Numbered from the stretch's first letter, positions 1-8,644 are shown. The stretch: 64,000 bases of DNA from an uncultured Tateyamaria sp. (GCF_947488715.1 NZ_CANLAG010000005.1:248001-312000), one strand, 5' to 3'. Program-made: numbers and translations. Notes: generated by a model from the sequence alone, not told the origin.

Positions 1-97
1 GGGCAAGCCAACCAAGGGTGCGCGCACACGCAACAAGAACAAAGCGTCGCAAAAGCTGATCATCCGCTCGCGTCACGCCAAGAAGAAGGGGCGCTAA
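1..97 (+). CDS. rplB: 50S ribosomal protein L2, C-terminal end (partial)
   Basis: Only the last 31 codons and the TAA stop lie in the window. The tail is very basic and ends in [10 protein letters not shown], typical of the C-terminus of bacterial L2, which binds 23S rRNA near the peptidyl-transferase centre. The rpsS start follows 3 nt later, the normal S10-operon order. The 5' part lies outside the window. Confidence 0.93.
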   Translation, partial: GKPTKGARTRNKNKASQKLIIRSRHAKKKGR

Positions 98-100
98 GAT

Positions 101-379
101 ATGTCTCGCTCTGTCTGGAAAGGCCCGTTTGTCGACAGCTATGTGCTGAAGAAAGCGGAAGCGTCGCGCGAAAGCGGTCGCAACGAAGTCATCAAGATCT
201 GGTCCCGTCGGTCCACCATTCTGCCCCAGTTCGTGGGTCTGACCTTTGGTGTGTACAACGGCCAGAAGCATATTCCCGTGAACGTGTCCGAAGAGATGAT
301 CGGCCAGAAGTTCGGTGAATATTCGCCCACGCGGACCTACTATGGTCACGCCGCTGACAAGAAGGCGAAACGCAAATGA
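101..379 (+). CDS. rpsS: 30S ribosomal protein S19
   Basis: This 92-residue protein has the usual S19 length. It begins [12 protein letters not shown] and contains the conserved [14 protein letters not shown] and [12 protein letters not shown] segments. S19 sits in the head of the small subunit with S13. The gene starts 3 nt after rplB, and its stop overlaps the rplV start by 4 nt (ATGA), so translation of the two is probably coupled. It belongs to the S10 operon. Confidence 0.97.
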   Translation: MSRSVWKGPFVDSYVLKKAEASRESGRNEVIKIWSRRSTILPQFVGLTFGVYNGQKHIPVNVSEEMIGQKFGEYSPTRTYYGHAADKKAKRK

Positions 380-756
380 GCAAGGATAAGAATCCACGCC
401 GCGTTGCGGACAATGAAGCGATGGCGAAGACACGCATGCTGCGCACGTCTCCGCAAAAGCTGAACCTGGTTGCCCAGATGATACGCGGCAAGAAAGTCGA
501 CAAGGCCCTCACGGACCTGACGTTCTCGAAAAAGCGCATCGCGCAGGACGTCAAGAAGTGCCTGCAATCGGCCATCGCCAATGCTGAAAACAACCACAAC
601 CTGGACGTTGACGAGCTGATCGTCGCCGAAGCCTGGGTTGGCAAGAACCTGACCATGAAGCGTGGGCGTCCTCGGGCGCGCGGCCGTTTCGGCAAGATCA
701 TGAAGCCGTTCGCTGAAATCACGATCAAAGTGCGTCAAGTCGAGGAGCAAGCCTGA
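376..756 (+). CDS. rplV: 50S ribosomal protein L22
   Basis: The 126-residue product matches L22: [17 protein letters not shown] near the N-terminus and the basic [12 protein letters not shown] beta-hairpin that reaches into the peptide exit tunnel. The N-terminus carries a short extension before the conserved core, as in other Rhodobacteraceae. The start overlaps rpsS by 4 nt, and the stop overlaps the rpsC ATG by one base (TGATG). Confidence 0.96.
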   Translation: MSKDKNPRRVADNEAMAKTRMLRTSPQKLNLVAQMIRGKKVDKALTDLTFSKKRIAQDVKKCLQSAIANAENNHNLDVDELIVAEAWVGKNLTMKRGRPRARGRFGKIMKPFAEITIKVRQVEEQA

Positions 757-1463
757 TGGGTAACAAAGTCAATCCGATTGGCATGCGCCTGCAGGTGAAC
801 CGCACCTGGGACAGCCGCTGGTATGCCGACACCAAGGATTACGGTGATCTTCTGCTCGAAGACATCAAGATCCGCGATTTCATCAAGGATGAGTGCAAGC
901 AGGCCGGTGTGGCCCGCGTGATCATCGAACGTCCGCACAAAAAGTGCCGCGTCACGATCCACACAGCACGTCCCGGCGTCATCATCGGCAAGAAAGGTGC
1001 AGACATCGAAGGTCTGCGCAAGAAGCTGGCCAAGCTGACCGACAGTGAGCTGCACCTCAACATCGTTGAAGTGCGCAAGCCCGAGCTGGACGCAGCCCTG
1101 GTGGGTGAAAGCATTGCACAACAGCTGGAGCGCCGGGTGTCTTTCCGCCGCGCCATGAAACGTGCCGTGCAGAACGCCATGCGTATGGGTGCCCTGGGCA
1201 TCCGCGTGAACGTCGCGGGCCGCCTTGGTGGTGCCGAGATCGCGCGGACCGAGTGGTATCGTGAGGGCCGCGTGCCCCTGCACACCCTGCGGGCCGACAT
1301 CGATTACGCACACGTCGAGGCGACGACTGCCTATGGTATCATCGGGATCAAGACTTGGATCTTCAAAGGTGAAATCATGGAGCACGACCCCCAGGCGCGT
1401 GACCGTAAAGCACAAGAACTCCAGGATGGTCCTGCGCCCCGTGGCGCTGGTGGCCGTCGCTAA
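756..1463 (+). CDS. rpsC: 30S ribosomal protein S3
   Basis: The 235-residue product begins [12 protein letters not shown]. It carries the KH-type RNA-binding core with [12 protein letters not shown], followed by the S3 C-terminal domain ([19 protein letters not shown]). S3 forms part of the mRNA entry channel in the 30S head. The gene is translationally coupled to rplV by a one-base overlap, and rplP follows after 14 nt that contain an AAAGGAGG ribosome-binding site. Confidence 0.97.
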   Translation: MGNKVNPIGMRLQVNRTWDSRWYADTKDYGDLLLEDIKIRDFIKDECKQAGVARVIIERPHKKCRVTIHTARPGVIIGKKGADIEGLRKKLAKLTDSELHLNIVEVRKPELDAALVGESIAQQLERRVSFRRAMKRAVQNAMRMGALGIRVNVAGRLGGAEIARTEWYREGRVPLHTLRADIDYAHVEATTAYGIIGIKTWIFKGEIMEHDPQARDRKAQELQDGPAPRGAGGRR

Positions 1464-1477
1464 AGGAGGGCATTTAG

Positions 1478-1891
1478 ATGCTTCAACCAAAGCGTACCAA
1501 GTTCCGTAAGCAGTTTAAGGGCTCGATCAAGGGCAAGGCAAAGGGCGGGTCTGACCTGAACTTTGGCACCTACGGCCTGAAGGCACTGCAGCCTGAGCGG
1601 GTCACCGCCCGTCAAATCGAAGCCGCGCGTCGTGCGATGACGCGTCACATGAAACGTCAGGGCCGGGTCTGGATCCGGATCTTCCCCGATGTGCCAGTGA
1701 CCGCCAAGCCGATCGAAGTTCGGATGGGTAAAGGTAAGGGTTCGGTCGACCGTTGGGCGGCCAAAGTCAAACCCGGCCGCGTGATGTTCGAGATCGACGG
1801 TGTGAACGACGACATCGCGCGCGAAGCGCTGCGTCTGGCAGCGATGAAGCTGCCGATCAAGACACGCGTCGTCGTCAGGGAAGACTGGTAA
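1478..1891 (+). CDS. rplP: 50S ribosomal protein L16
   Basis: The 137-residue product has the L16 hallmarks [26 protein letters not shown] and [20 protein letters not shown]16 lies near the A-site finger and helps position aminoacyl-tRNA. In the usual operon rpmC follows directly. Here the gene is followed by three hairpins, the last terminator-like, and then about 3.3 kb of unrelated genes before rpmC. It is therefore the last gene of the first ribosomal segment. Confidence 0.97.
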   Translation: MLQPKRTKFRKQFKGSIKGKAKGGSDLNFGTYGLKALQPERVTARQIEAARRAMTRHMKRQGRVWIRIFPDVPVTAKPIEVRMGKGKGSVDRWAAKVKPGRVMFEIDGVNDDIAREALRLAAMKLPIKTRVVVREDW

Positions 1892-1898
1892 ACCGATT

Positions 1899-1950
1899 GC
1901 GCCCCATCGGGGCGCAATCCGTGCGCTGTGATTGTGCCTGAGGCACAATC
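1899..1950 (+). other. Two intergenic hairpins after rplP
   Basis: Two perfect inverted repeats lie in tandem directly downstream of rplP. The first is attgcgcccc, a 3-nt loop and its complement, at about 1897-1919. The second is gattgtgcc, TGA and ggcacaatc, at about 1930-1950. Neither is followed by a T-run. With the terminator at 1976 they form a three-hairpin stack that could stabilise the 3' end of the truncated S10 mRNA or reduce read-through. Confidence 0.6.
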
Positions 1951-1975
1951 GTAGCGGCACCCGGTAGACATTGAG

Positions 1976-2010
1976 AACCCCCGGCGCGAAAGCGTCGGGG
2001 GTTTTACTTT
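1976..2010 (+). terminator. Rho-independent terminator after rplP
   Basis: A G+C-rich stem (aacccccg...cgggggtt, with one mismatch and a GAAA-type loop) is followed by TTTACTTT. It lies between rplP and the unrelated gene at 2051, so it probably ends the first ribosomal transcript. Confidence 0.75.
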
Positions 2011-2050
2011 GCGTGACGGTTACTATCTGTTCTGAAACTTGGAGTGCAAA

Positions 2051-2476
2051 TTGCTCAATTCGAATAAAAGCACACTGACAGTTCTGGGCTTAGTTGTTTT
2101 TGCCTTGGTTGCATTATTTGCCTTGGCTCCGAATTTAAAACTGTTGCGAATATCTAAAGACTTCGAAACGGGGGATGTTTCTCAAAACCTTCATCATTTT
2201 TTGGCGAAACACGGCTTCCGAAAATCGGTTCGCGACGAAGGAAATTGGATTTCTCTAGGTGAGCACACGCAATGGCCTTGGCTGGGGATGAGATTTCATG
2301 GGTATCTTGAGAGTTTTGAATGCAAAAATGACGATTGCCTTGTCTTTGGTGCCGACGGCTCAAAAGACAAATTGGGCGGTATGCTTTCCTATAGACATTA
2401 CGTCCTTTGGTCTGAACGAGATGGAAAGCTCGTTGACCTAGTGGCGGAGCATGGCCAAGTGATCTTTCCGAAATGA
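2051..2476 (+). CDS. Hypothetical protein with N-terminal membrane anchor
   Basis: I do not recognise this 141-residue protein. One hydrophobic helix (about residues 8-27, TVLGLVVFALVALFALAP) is followed by a soluble domain that is probably periplasmic, with several aromatics and two Cys (about residues 87 and 92). I chose the TTG at 2051 because GGAG lies 6 nt upstream; a TTG at 2039 in the same frame lacks this. The gene is visibly more A+T-rich than its neighbours and breaks the S10 operon, which suggests recent acquisition. A real gene is likely but not certain. Confidence 0.55.
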   Translation: MLNSNKSTLTVLGLVVFALVALFALAPNLKLLRISKDFETGDVSQNLHHFLAKHGFRKSVRDEGNWISLGEHTQWPWLGMRFHGYLESFECKNDDCLVFGADGSKDKLGGMLSYRHYVLWSERDGKLVDLVAEHGQVIFPK

Positions 2477-2939
2477 ATAGTGTTTTGTGAGGGCCAGCCG
2501 GGCTCCCAGCCCGGCCAGCGCCCGACCGCCTGGGCTCCGCCCGTTCAGGCCTGAAACCGTCCACTGGACGGTTTCCAAGACGGCCTTCACTCTCCCCCCC
2601 CGAAGGGCGAGCGCTATGTCGACATTTGCATTGAGTGGTTACGCGGGGCGTAACGGTAAGGGAGCTCTTAGTTCAGAGGCCCTCCAGGTCGGTCGGGCGC
2701 TGACCTGCTTCAGAGGTTTGTGCAAAGTGCATAGGCGCGGAATCAAGGCCGCAGGCCGCCGCGCTATCCATTGCCCGGAAGGTGATTTGGCTGCGCCAAA
2801 GCTGCCGAGAAGGGACAGGCCACCCCCGGGCCTGTCGATGGCGCGGCTCGGTGCTTTGAGGTTGGGGTGCCTTCAAAACGGTGGCTATTGCGTGCGGTAT
2901 GTCTAAGCTGGTCCCGAACCCCCACAGCGAGGCCACCCC
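2477..2939. other. Intergenic stretch with inverted repeats, no convincing gene
   Basis: This 463-bp stretch contains at least two strong inverted repeats. One is gccgggct/agcccggc around CCC at 2497-2515. The other is gaaaccgtcc/ggacggtttc around ACT at 2553-2575. They look like small dispersed intergenic repeats of the REP/BIME kind. An open frame crosses the region but shows no ribosome-binding site or recognisable protein. I see no RNA gene. Confidence 0.55.
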
Positions 2940-3146
2940 ATGAAGCACGTCCCCAAGCCCACCACCGACGAAGACCTGATCAAGGCGTTCCTCGACAAGG
3001 GCGGGGAGGTCAAAAAGGGCAAGACCAAGCCGATGCCTGAAGGGTTGGGCCTGTCCAACAACCAGTGGGGCAACACGCTCACCCGCGAGGAAAAAGCCGC
3101 CAAGAAGGCGCTTGAAGAGGCGCGCAAGGGCGAGGTCAAAAAATAG
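2940..3146 (+). CDS. Small basic hypothetical protein
   Basis: The 68-residue, lysine- and glutamate-rich protein starts MKHVPKPTTDEDL. Its central part is KAFLDKGGEVKKGKTKP followed by LGLSNNQWGN, and its C-terminus is a charged helix (TREEKAAKKALEEARKGE). The size and composition suggest a small nucleic-acid-binding or ribosome-associated protein, but I assign no function. It is followed by a clean terminator, which supports a separate transcription unit inside the S10-operon gap. Confidence 0.6.
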   Translation: MKHVPKPTTDEDLIKAFLDKGGEVKKGKTKPMPEGLGLSNNQWGNTLTREEKAAKKALEEARKGEVKK

Positions 3147-3173
3147 ACCCCACCTGCAATCGCTTCAAAAGGA

Positions 3174-3206
3174 AAAGCCAGCGACGCATCGCTGGCTTTG
3201 TTGCGT
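3174..3206 (+). terminator. Terminator downstream of the small basic gene
   Basis: An 11-bp perfect stem, aaagccagcga and tcgctggcttt, has a CGCA loop and continues into T-rich sequence (GTTGCGTTTT). It sits between the plus-strand gene at 2940 and the convergent carbonic anhydrase gene, so it may serve both strands. Confidence 0.78.
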
Positions 3207-3223
3207 TTTGAGCCGGTGAACCC

Positions 3224-4081
3224 TTAGCTGTCGATGTTGGAAATCAGGTCCGGGTTGACCACCAGATTGCGGACGCCGTGCGCCTTGCGTTCGTCAAAGA
3301 TGTTGGCCTTCATCCACTCCGCGACGGAGCCGATGTGGACCTTCTTGACCTCGGGCCGCACGGACCAGCTGACCTGGATCGGCGAGGCCTTTTCGTTGTA
3401 GTCGGGGCCGGTGGTCGAGCCGTCGTAGGTGATCGGCGCGCCGGTGTCCGACGGCAGGTTCACGGCCTGATGGTAGCCACCCACCACGTCCACTCGCGTC
3501 AGGTCCACGAAATCGGCGGCGGCGGCGTCATTGACCAGCACAAAGACCTGGGTTTCGACGCGTAGCTGCGGGTTGATGATCTGATCGGTCAGGCAGGCAC
3601 CCAGGGTTGGACCGGGCGTGATCTGCGCCGAGGTGTGGACATAGTGCACCTCGATCGTGTCGCCGGGTTCCAGCGCACCTTTCTTGCCGGTGGGGCCAAC
3701 AGGATAGTCGACGGGGGCCAGTTCTGCGTCCGTCAGCGTGCCGTCATAGGCAAAGCCGCTGTTGTACCCGGTGCCGTCGCCATTGCCGTTGTAGGTCGTA
3801 AAGTTGCCGCCCGAATGTTCGGCCCCTTCGTGGAAATGGATGTTGCACAGGTTCATCTCGGTATAGGCCGGTGCGGCGGCAAAGGCGCGGGCATTGTTCC
3901 CCGTCAGTGTGTTCAGGTCACGCGGCGATTGCGGACCATATCCCTTGCCAGCGGTTTCGGCGGCCAATGCGGCGCGTTGTGCGGCGATGACGTCGTCACC
4001 GACCGCGTGCCCGTCCGCAAGGACAAGCGCGCCAGAGCAGAAGAATGTTGCAACGCCGAGAGTGAGGCGGGAAATGGTCAT
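3224..4081 (-). CDS. Secreted delta-class carbonic anhydrase-like protein
   Basis: The 285-residue product begins with a signal peptide (MTISRLTLGVATFFCSGALVLADG), so it is probably periplasmic. The core motifs NLCNIHFHEGAEHSGG (His82, His84, His89) and EVHYVHTSA match the zinc-binding pattern of the delta-carbonic-anhydrase family (CA_like), first known from diatoms and later found in marine bacteria. It would interconvert CO2 and bicarbonate in the periplasm. Further Cys (such as in GACLTDQ) may form a disulfide with Cys79. The gene lies on the opposite strand inside the split ribosomal operon, so it is not co-transcribed with it. The family call is from motifs only. Confidence 0.72.
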   Translation of the reverse strand: MTISRLTLGVATFFCSGALVLADGHAVGDDVIAAQRAALAAETAGKGYGPQSPRDLNTLTGNNARAFAAAPAYTEMNLCNIHFHEGAEHSGGNFTTYNGNGDGTGYNSGFAYDGTLTDAELAPVDYPVGPTGKKGALEPGDTIEVHYVHTSAQITPGPTLGACLTDQIINPQLRVETQVFVLVNDAAAADFVDLTRVDVVGGYHQAVNLPSDTGAPITYDGSTTGPDYNEKASPIQVSWSVRPEVKKVHIGSVAEWMKANIFDERKAHGVRNLVVNPDLISNIDS

Positions 4082-4194
4082 GAAAGGGATCCTCCGATGG
4101 TATCACTGAATGGGCTGTTGCGTCTTGAAACCGTGCGCCCACGCTTTCCACTATAGCGAGTTTCAGATCAGTTCAAAGGCGGGGTCGATCACGT

Positions 4195-4815
4195 TCACTC
4201 CCATCCGTAGTTGAAGCTGACGGTGACGCGTTCGTCCTCGGCCATGTTCATCGGCACCTCGTGGCGCAGCCAGCTTTCCCACAGCAGCACGTCCCCCACA
4301 GAAGGGCGGGCATAATGGAATTGGCGCAAATCCTCGGGCGCGTCCTTGGTCCGGCCGGGGGCGGCCATCATCATCGGCAGGCGGGGGTCTTCGAGTTTCA
4401 GCGCGCTGGTGCCTTCGGGCATCGCCACATAGGTGGTGCCAGAGATCACCGAATGTGGGTGGATGTGGCCGGTGTGGATACCGCCTTCGGGCAGGATGTT
4501 GATCCAGATGCTGTCGAGCTTGAGCGCCTTGTCGCCCAGATCAAAGGCCAGATCGCGCGCGAATGCGGCGACATGGGCATCCAGAGCCTTGACCAGATCC
4601 GCAAAGATCGGAAAGCGCCAGGGCAGGTCGTCGAGGGACGCATAGGATGTATAGCCGGGATAGCCCTCGCGCTCGCACCAGTCGTGGCCTGCCTCGTCAT
4701 CCTCTGCGATGGCATAGCAGTGCTGTTCCAGCTCGTCCGGATCGACCTTGGGGTCATGTTCGGAGAGGGGGGCGTGGTAAAGGCGGGTGGCGAAGAGGGA
4801 TGTGATTTTGGTCAT
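4195..4815 (-). CDS. Putative 2OG-Fe(II) oxygenase (TIGR02466 type)
   Basis: The 206-residue protein has the pattern of the TIGR02466/2OG-FeII_Oxy_5 family. It shows WINILPEGGIHTGHIHPHS, which carries the HxH iron-ligand region, then LWESWLRHEVPMN with the distal His, then an Arg in ERVTVSFNYGW likely to bind 2-oxoglutarate. The substrate is unknown; members hydroxylate small molecules or side chains. It is the last gene on the minus strand before the 86-bp repeats and shares no promoter with rpmC. It may form one unit with the carbonic anhydrase 113 nt downstream. Confidence 0.75.
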   Translation of the reverse strand: MTKITSLFATRLYHAPLSEHDPKVDPDELEQHCYAIAEDDEAGHDWCEREGYPGYTSYASLDDLPWRFPIFADLVKALDAHVAAFARDLAFDLGDKALKLDSIWINILPEGGIHTGHIHPHSVISGTTYVAMPEGTSALKLEDPRLPMMMAAPGRTKDAPEDLRQFHYARPSVGDVLLWESWLRHEVPMNMAEDERVTVSFNYGWE

Positions 4816-4818
4816 GTC

Positions 4819-4849
4819 GGTTCAATATCGCGGAACGCGATATTGAACC
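4819..4849. repeat. 31-bp hairpin at the edge of the 86-bp repeat
   Basis: ggttcaatatcgc (4819-4831) and its exact complement gcgatattgaacc (4837-4849) flank GGAAC, giving a perfect 13-bp stem. The right arm recurs in each 86-bp unit and the left arm only once, so the palindrome marks one boundary of the array. Confidence 0.85.
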
Positions 4850-5028
4850 AGTGCGCGGCAGGGTATTTGCACAGCAAATGCCCGAGAGCGGCACCCGGTC
4901 GGGCGATACGCTGACGCGGAACGCGATATTGAACCAGTGCGCGGCAGGGTATTTGCACAGCAAATGCCCGAGAGCGGCACCCGGTCGGGCGGTACGCTGA
5001 CGCGGAACGCGATATTGAACCAGTGCGC
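4830..5028. repeat. 86-bp tandem repeat, 2.3 copies
   Basis: Units start at 4830, 4916 and 5002 with a period of 86 bp. The first two differ at one position (GATACG or GGTACG near the end), and the third is only the first 27 bp. Each full unit also contains an inner stem, atttgc-ACA-gcaaat. Because 86 is not a multiple of 3, the array gives overlapping open frames on the minus strand, which I do not count as genes. It lies just upstream of the rpmC promoter. Confidence 0.92.
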
Positions 5029-5121
5029 AGGTGGGATGGTATTGTGCAGCCGGACACGACATACATGTTGTGTATCAATCGGCGGCCCCAAACAGCCCTG
5101 TTTTTCTTTGCTGCAAGGGGG

Positions 5122-5150
5122 TTGCCATAGACCCATCCCCCCCATATACG
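5122..5150 (+). promoter_or_regulatory. Sigma70-type promoter for rpmC-rpmD segment
   Basis: TTGCCA (5122-5127) and TATACG (5145-5150) are separated by exactly 17 nt, giving a predicted start about 70 nt before the rpmC ATG. The spacer is C-rich. The same TTGNNN-N17-TATACG arrangement precedes rplO at 13007, the other place where the ribosomal operon resumes after an insertion. Confidence 0.72.
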
Positions 5151-5229
5151 GCCCCTCTATTCACCCACTCCACGGGAATCGGTGTCACGTCTTTGGCGGC
5201 ACCCTCGTGATGTTGAAAGGAAAAAGGCG

Positions 5230-5430
5230 ATGAACGCCCAGGAACTTCGGGATAAAACCCCGGACCAGCTGCGTGATGAGCTGGCAAATCTGAAGAAAGA
5301 AGCCTTCAACCTGCGTTTCCAGCAGGCCACAGGCCAACTTGAGAACCCGGCGCGTCTGCGCTCGGTCCGTCGTGATGCTGCACGTGTCAAGACGATCCTC
5401 AACGAACAAGCCGCCAAAGCGGCCGAATAA
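5230..5430 (+). CDS. rpmC: 50S ribosomal protein L29
   Basis: The 66-residue product starts [14 protein letters not shown] and has the L29 core [27 protein letters not shown] took the ATG at 5230, preceded by AAAGGAAAAAGGCG; an upstream start would add residues not found in L29. L29 lies at the exit tunnel and helps recruit trigger factor and SRP. This is the first gene of the resumed S10/spc segment. Confidence 0.96.
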   Translation: MNAQELRDKTPDQLRDELANLKKEAFNLRFQQATGQLENPARLRSVRRDAARVKTILNEQAAKAAE

Positions 5431-5442
5431 GGAGAGCACGAA

Positions 5443-5673
5443 ATGCCCAAGCGTATCCTGTCTGGCGTCGTGACCTCCGACGCAAACGCACAAACAGTCA
5501 CCGTGTCCGTCGAGCGCCGCTTTACGCACCCGGTTCTGAAAAAGACCATTCGTAAGTCCAAGAAATACCGGGCGCACGATGAAAAGAATGCCTTCAAGGT
5601 TGGTGACGCCGTTCGCATCATTGAATGCGCACCAAAATCGAAGACAAAACGCTGGGAAGTGCTGGAGGCGTAA
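5443..5673 (+). CDS. rpsQ: 30S ribosomal protein S17
   Basis: The 76-residue product begins [27 protein letters not shown] and contains [19 protein letters not shown], the OB-fold S17 signature. S17 is a primary 16S rRNA binder. It lies 12 nt after rpmC with a good GGAG ribosome-binding site. A 78-nt gap separates it from rplN, the usual boundary between the S10 and spc operons. Confidence 0.96.
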   Translation: MPKRILSGVVTSDANAQTVTVSVERRFTHPVLKKTIRKSKKYRAHDEKNAFKVGDAVRIIECAPKSKTKRWEVLEA

Positions 5674-5751
5674 GCCGCCGGCGCTTTCGCGCATTAATCG
5701 AAACCCTGGGGATCTGGCACGCATCGCCCCCCAAAGGTCGGGAGAAACCAA

Positions 5752-6120
5752 ATGATCCAGATGCAAACCAACCTGGATGTTGCTGACAACAGCGGCGCGC
5801 GCCGTGTGCAGTGCATCAAGGTTCTGGGTGGTTCCAAGCGTAAATACGCATCCGTCGGCGACATCATTGTCGTCTCGGTCAAGGAAGCCATCCCACGTGG
5901 TCGCGTAAAGAAAGGTGACGTCCGCAAGGCCGTCGTCGTACGCACCGCCAAAGAAGTTCGTCGTGACGATGGCACCGCCATCCGCTTCGACCGCAACGCC
6001 GCAGTGATCCTGAACAACAACAACGAGCCCGTGGGTACACGTATCTTTGGCCCGGTTGTGCGCGAACTGCGTGGCAAGAACTTCATGAAAATCATCTCGC
6101 TGGCGCCGGAGGTGCTCTAA
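5752..6120 (+). CDS. rplN: 50S ribosomal protein L14
   Basis: The 122-residue product begins [27 protein letters not shown], the standard L14 N-terminus, and ends [17 protein letters not shown]14 contributes to an intersubunit bridge. It opens the spc-operon part, and rplX follows after a single base. Confidence 0.97.
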   Translation: MIQMQTNLDVADNSGARRVQCIKVLGGSKRKYASVGDIIVVSVKEAIPRGRVKKGDVRKAVVVRTAKEVRRDDGTAIRFDRNAAVILNNNNEPVGTRIFGPVVRELRGKNFMKIISLAPEVL

Positions 6121-6121
6121 G

Positions 6122-6427
6122 ATGGCTGCGAAACTGAAAAAAGGCGACAAGGTCGTCGTGCTGACCGGCAAGGACAAGGGCAAAGAGGGTACAATCTCTT
6201 CCGTTGATCCCAAGTCGAACAAGGCCGTGGTCGATGGCATCAACATCGCCATCCGCGCCACCCGTCAGACCCAACAAAGCCAGGGCGGCCGCATCCCCAA
6301 AGCGATGCCGGTTGATCTGAGCAACATCGCGCTGCTGGATGCCAATGGCAAACCCACACGCGTTGGTTTCAAAATGGACGGCGACAAGAAAGTCCGCTTT
6401 GCCAAGACAACAGGGGACGTGATCTGA
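6122..6427 (+). CDS. rplX: 50S ribosomal protein L24
   Basis: The 101-residue product has the KOW motif [18 protein letters not shown] at the N-terminus and the L24 tail. L24 starts 50S assembly on 23S rRNA. The stop codon overlaps the rplE start by one base (TGATG), indicating coupled translation. Confidence 0.96.
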   Translation: MAAKLKKGDKVVVLTGKDKGKEGTISSVDPKSNKAVVDGINIAIRATRQTQQSQGGRIPKAMPVDLSNIALLDANGKPTRVGFKMDGDKKVRFAKTTGDVI

Positions 6428-6990
6428 TGCTCGACACTGCAAACTACACCCCCCGCCTGAAAACGCAGTACGTGGACACCATCCGCGCCGCGATGAAGGA
6501 AGAGTTCGGCTACAAGAACGACATGCAGATCCCGCGTCTGGACAAGATCGTTCTGAACATCGGCTGTGGCGCCGAAGCCGTACGGGACAGCAAGAAAGCC
6601 AAATCGGCTCAGGAAGATCTGACGGCCATCGCCGGTCAGAAGGCCCTGACCACCAAGGCCAAGAAATCCATCGCCGGTTTCCGCGTTCGCGAAGACATGC
6701 CGCTGGGTGCCAAGGTGACGCTGCGCGGCGACCGCATGTACGAATTCCTGGACCGTCTGATCACCATCGCTCTGCCCCGCGTCCGCGACTTCCGCGGCGT
6801 TCCCGGCACATCGTTTGATGGCCGTGGCAACTATGCCATGGGCATGAAAGAGCACATCGTCTTCCCCGAGATTGACTTTGATAAAGTCGATGAGAACTGG
6901 GGGATGGACATCGTGATCACCACGACCGCCGACAATGATGCCGAAGCAAAAGCCTTGCTGAAGCATTTCAACATGCCCTTCAACTCGTAA
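6427..6990 (+). CDS. rplE: 50S ribosomal protein L5
   Basis: The 187-residue product contains [33 protein letters not shown] and [19 protein letters not shown], all typical of L5. L5 binds 5S rRNA and forms a bridge to S13. The length is typical of alphaproteobacterial L5. It is coupled to rplX upstream and followed by rpsN after 17 nt. Confidence 0.97.
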   Translation: MLDTANYTPRLKTQYVDTIRAAMKEEFGYKNDMQIPRLDKIVLNIGCGAEAVRDSKKAKSAQEDLTAIAGQKALTTKAKKSIAGFRVREDMPLGAKVTLRGDRMYEFLDRLITIALPRVRDFRGVPGTSFDGRGNYAMGMKEHIVFPEIDFDKVDENWGMDIVITTTADNDAEAKALLKHFNMPFNS

Positions 6991-7007
6991 GCGCAGAGGA
7001 AAAAGAT

Positions 7008-7313
7008 ATGGCTAAAAAATCCATGATCGCGCGCGAAGTGAAGCGCGAAAAGCTGGTGAAGAAGTACGCCGCCAAGCGTGCGGAGCTCAAAGCAATCATC
7101 AGCGACGAAACCAAACCGATGGAAGAGCGCTTTCGCGCCTCGCTGAAGCTGGCAAAACTGCCCCGCAACAGCAGCGCCGTGCGTCTTCACAACCGGTGCC
7201 AGCTGACGGGTCGCCCACACGCGTATTACCGCAAGCTGAAAATCAGCCGGATCGCCCTGCGCGAGCTTGGCAGCCAGGGTCAGATCCCCGGCATGGTCAA
7301 GTCGAGCTGGTAA
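7008..7313 (+). CDS. rpsN: 30S ribosomal protein S14 (zinc-free form)
   Basis: The 101-residue product begins [21 protein letters not shown] and contains [28 protein letters not shown]. It is the long, Zn-independent form: the paired CxxC motifs of the short zinc form are absent. S14 assembles late in the 30S head. rpsH follows after 13 nt. Confidence 0.96.
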   Translation: MAKKSMIAREVKREKLVKKYAAKRAELKAIISDETKPMEERFRASLKLAKLPRNSSAVRLHNRCQLTGRPHAYYRKLKISRIALRELGSQGQIPGMVKSSW

Positions 7314-7326
7314 GGGAGAGAGAGAT

Positions 7327-7719
7327 ATGAACGATCCTATCGCAGATATGCTCACCCGCATCCGCAACAGCCAGATGCGCGGCAAGTCCGTGGTCTCGAC
7401 CCCTGCGTCGAAACTGCGTGTGCGCGTGCTCGAAGTGCTGGCGGACGAAGGTTACATCCGTGGTTTCGAAGAAATCACCGGTGAAAATGGCCACCCGGCC
7501 ATCGAGATCAGCCTGAAATACTACGAAGGCGAACCTGTTATTCGTGAACTGAAGCGGGTCTCCAAGCCCGGTCGTCGCGTGTACATGGGCGTCAATGACA
7601 TCCCGTCGGTCCGTCAGGGCCTGGGTGTGTCGATTGTCTCCACCTCCAAGGGTGTGATGTCGGATGCAAACGCACGTGCGGCCAATGTTGGCGGCGAAGT
7701 GCTCTGCACGATCTTCTAA
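7327..7719 (+). CDS. rpsH: 30S ribosomal protein S8
   Basis: The start is the ATG at 7327, preceded by GGGAGAGAGAT, giving 130 residues beginning [17 protein letters not shown] longer frame back to 7267 overlaps rpsN and lacks S8 similarity. The C-terminus has the S8 signature ([24 protein letters not shown]). In E. coli S8 represses spc-operon translation at rplE; I did not find an obvious S8-binding mimic here. Confidence 0.96.
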   Translation: MNDPIADMLTRIRNSQMRGKSVVSTPASKLRVRVLEVLADEGYIRGFEEITGENGHPAIEISLKYYEGEPVIRELKRVSKPGRRVYMGVNDIPSVRQGLGVSIVSTSKGVMSDANARAANVGGEVLCTIF

Positions 7720-7731
7720 GGAGAACAGCAG

Positions 7732-8265
7732 ATGTCTCGTATTGGTAAAAAACCGGTCGATCTGCCCTCGGGTGTGTCCGCAGCCGTCTCCGGTCAGACG
7801 ATCGAAGTGAAAGGCCCCAAAGGGGTCCGCAGCTTTACCGCCACGGATGACGTGACCCTCAAGGTCGAAGACAACGTCGTCACCATCGAGCCCCGCGGCA
7901 AGTCCAAGCGCGCGCGCCAGCAGTGGGGCATGTCCCGCACGCAGGTGCAGAACTGCGTGACCGGCGTGACCGAAGGCTTCAAGAAAGAGCTGGAAATCCA
8001 GGGTGTGGGTTACCGGGCCACGATGCAGGGCAATACGCTCAAGCTGAACCTCGGCTTGTCCCACGATGTGGATTTCACAGCGCCCGAAGGTGTGACCGTA
8101 ACGGCGCCCAAGCAGACCGAGATTGTTGTCGAAGGCATCGACCAACAGCAGGTCGGCGAAGTGGCTGCAAAAATCCGCGAGTGGCGCAAGCCCGAGCCCT
8201 ACAAGGGTAAAGGCATTCGTTACAAAGGTGAATTTATCTTCCGCAAGGAAGGTAAGAAGAAGTAA
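7732..8265 (+). CDS. rplF: 50S ribosomal protein L6
   Basis: The 177-residue product begins [15 protein letters not shown] and ends with the conserved [26 protein letters not shown]6 lies near the sarcin-ricin loop. Normal spacing of 12 nt from rpsH and 11 nt to rplR. Confidence 0.97.
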   Translation: MSRIGKKPVDLPSGVSAAVSGQTIEVKGPKGVRSFTATDDVTLKVEDNVVTIEPRGKSKRARQQWGMSRTQVQNCVTGVTEGFKKELEIQGVGYRATMQGNTLKLNLGLSHDVDFTAPEGVTVTAPKQTEIVVEGIDQQQVGEVAAKIREWRKPEPYKGKGIRYKGEFIFRKEGKKK

Positions 8266-8276
8266 GGACCAGACAG

Positions 8277-8636
8277 ATGGCAAACAGCAAACGGACCCTG
8301 TTCCTCAAGCGCCGCCTGCGCGTCCGGAACAAACTGCGCAAGGTCAACGCCGGGCGTCCACGCCTGAGCGTGCACCGTTCGAACAAGAACATCAGCGTTC
8401 AGCTGATCGACGATGTGAACGGCGTGACTTTGGCGGCAGCCTCGACCCTCGAAAAAGACCTGGGTGTGGTTGGCAAGAACAACATCGAAGCAGCCACCAA
8501 AGTGGGTGCAGCGATCGCAGAACGTGCCAAGAAGGCCGGCGTGGTCGAGGCATACTTCGACCGCGGTGGTTTCCTCTTTCATGGCAAGGTGAAGGCAGTT
8601 GCCGACGCCGCGCGTGAAGGCGGTCTCAAGATCTAA
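8277..8636 (+). CDS. rplR: 50S ribosomal protein L18
   Basis: The 119-residue product has the L18 features [34 protein letters not shown] and [25 protein letters not shown]18 binds 5S rRNA with L5 and L25. A 100-nt gap with a strong hairpin separates it from rpsE, which is unusual for these normally adjacent genes. Confidence 0.96.
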   Translation: MANSKRTLFLKRRLRVRNKLRKVNAGRPRLSVHRSNKNISVQLIDDVNGVTLAAASTLEKDLGVVGKNNIEAATKVGAAIAERAKKAGVVEAYFDRGGFLFHGKVKAVADAAREGGLKI

Positions 8637-8644
8637 GACCCTGA

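Noticed and set aside
2487-2906. Plus-strand frame of 139 codons after the hypothetical gene
   Set aside because: It runs through inverted repeats, is Arg/Pro-rich in the way of random high-G+C frames, and has no ribosome-binding site.
4754-5145. Three overlapping minus-strand frames across the 86-bp repeats
   Set aside because: They arise because an 86-bp repeat is open in all three frames; they share the same repeated peptide and lack starts with a ribosome-binding site.
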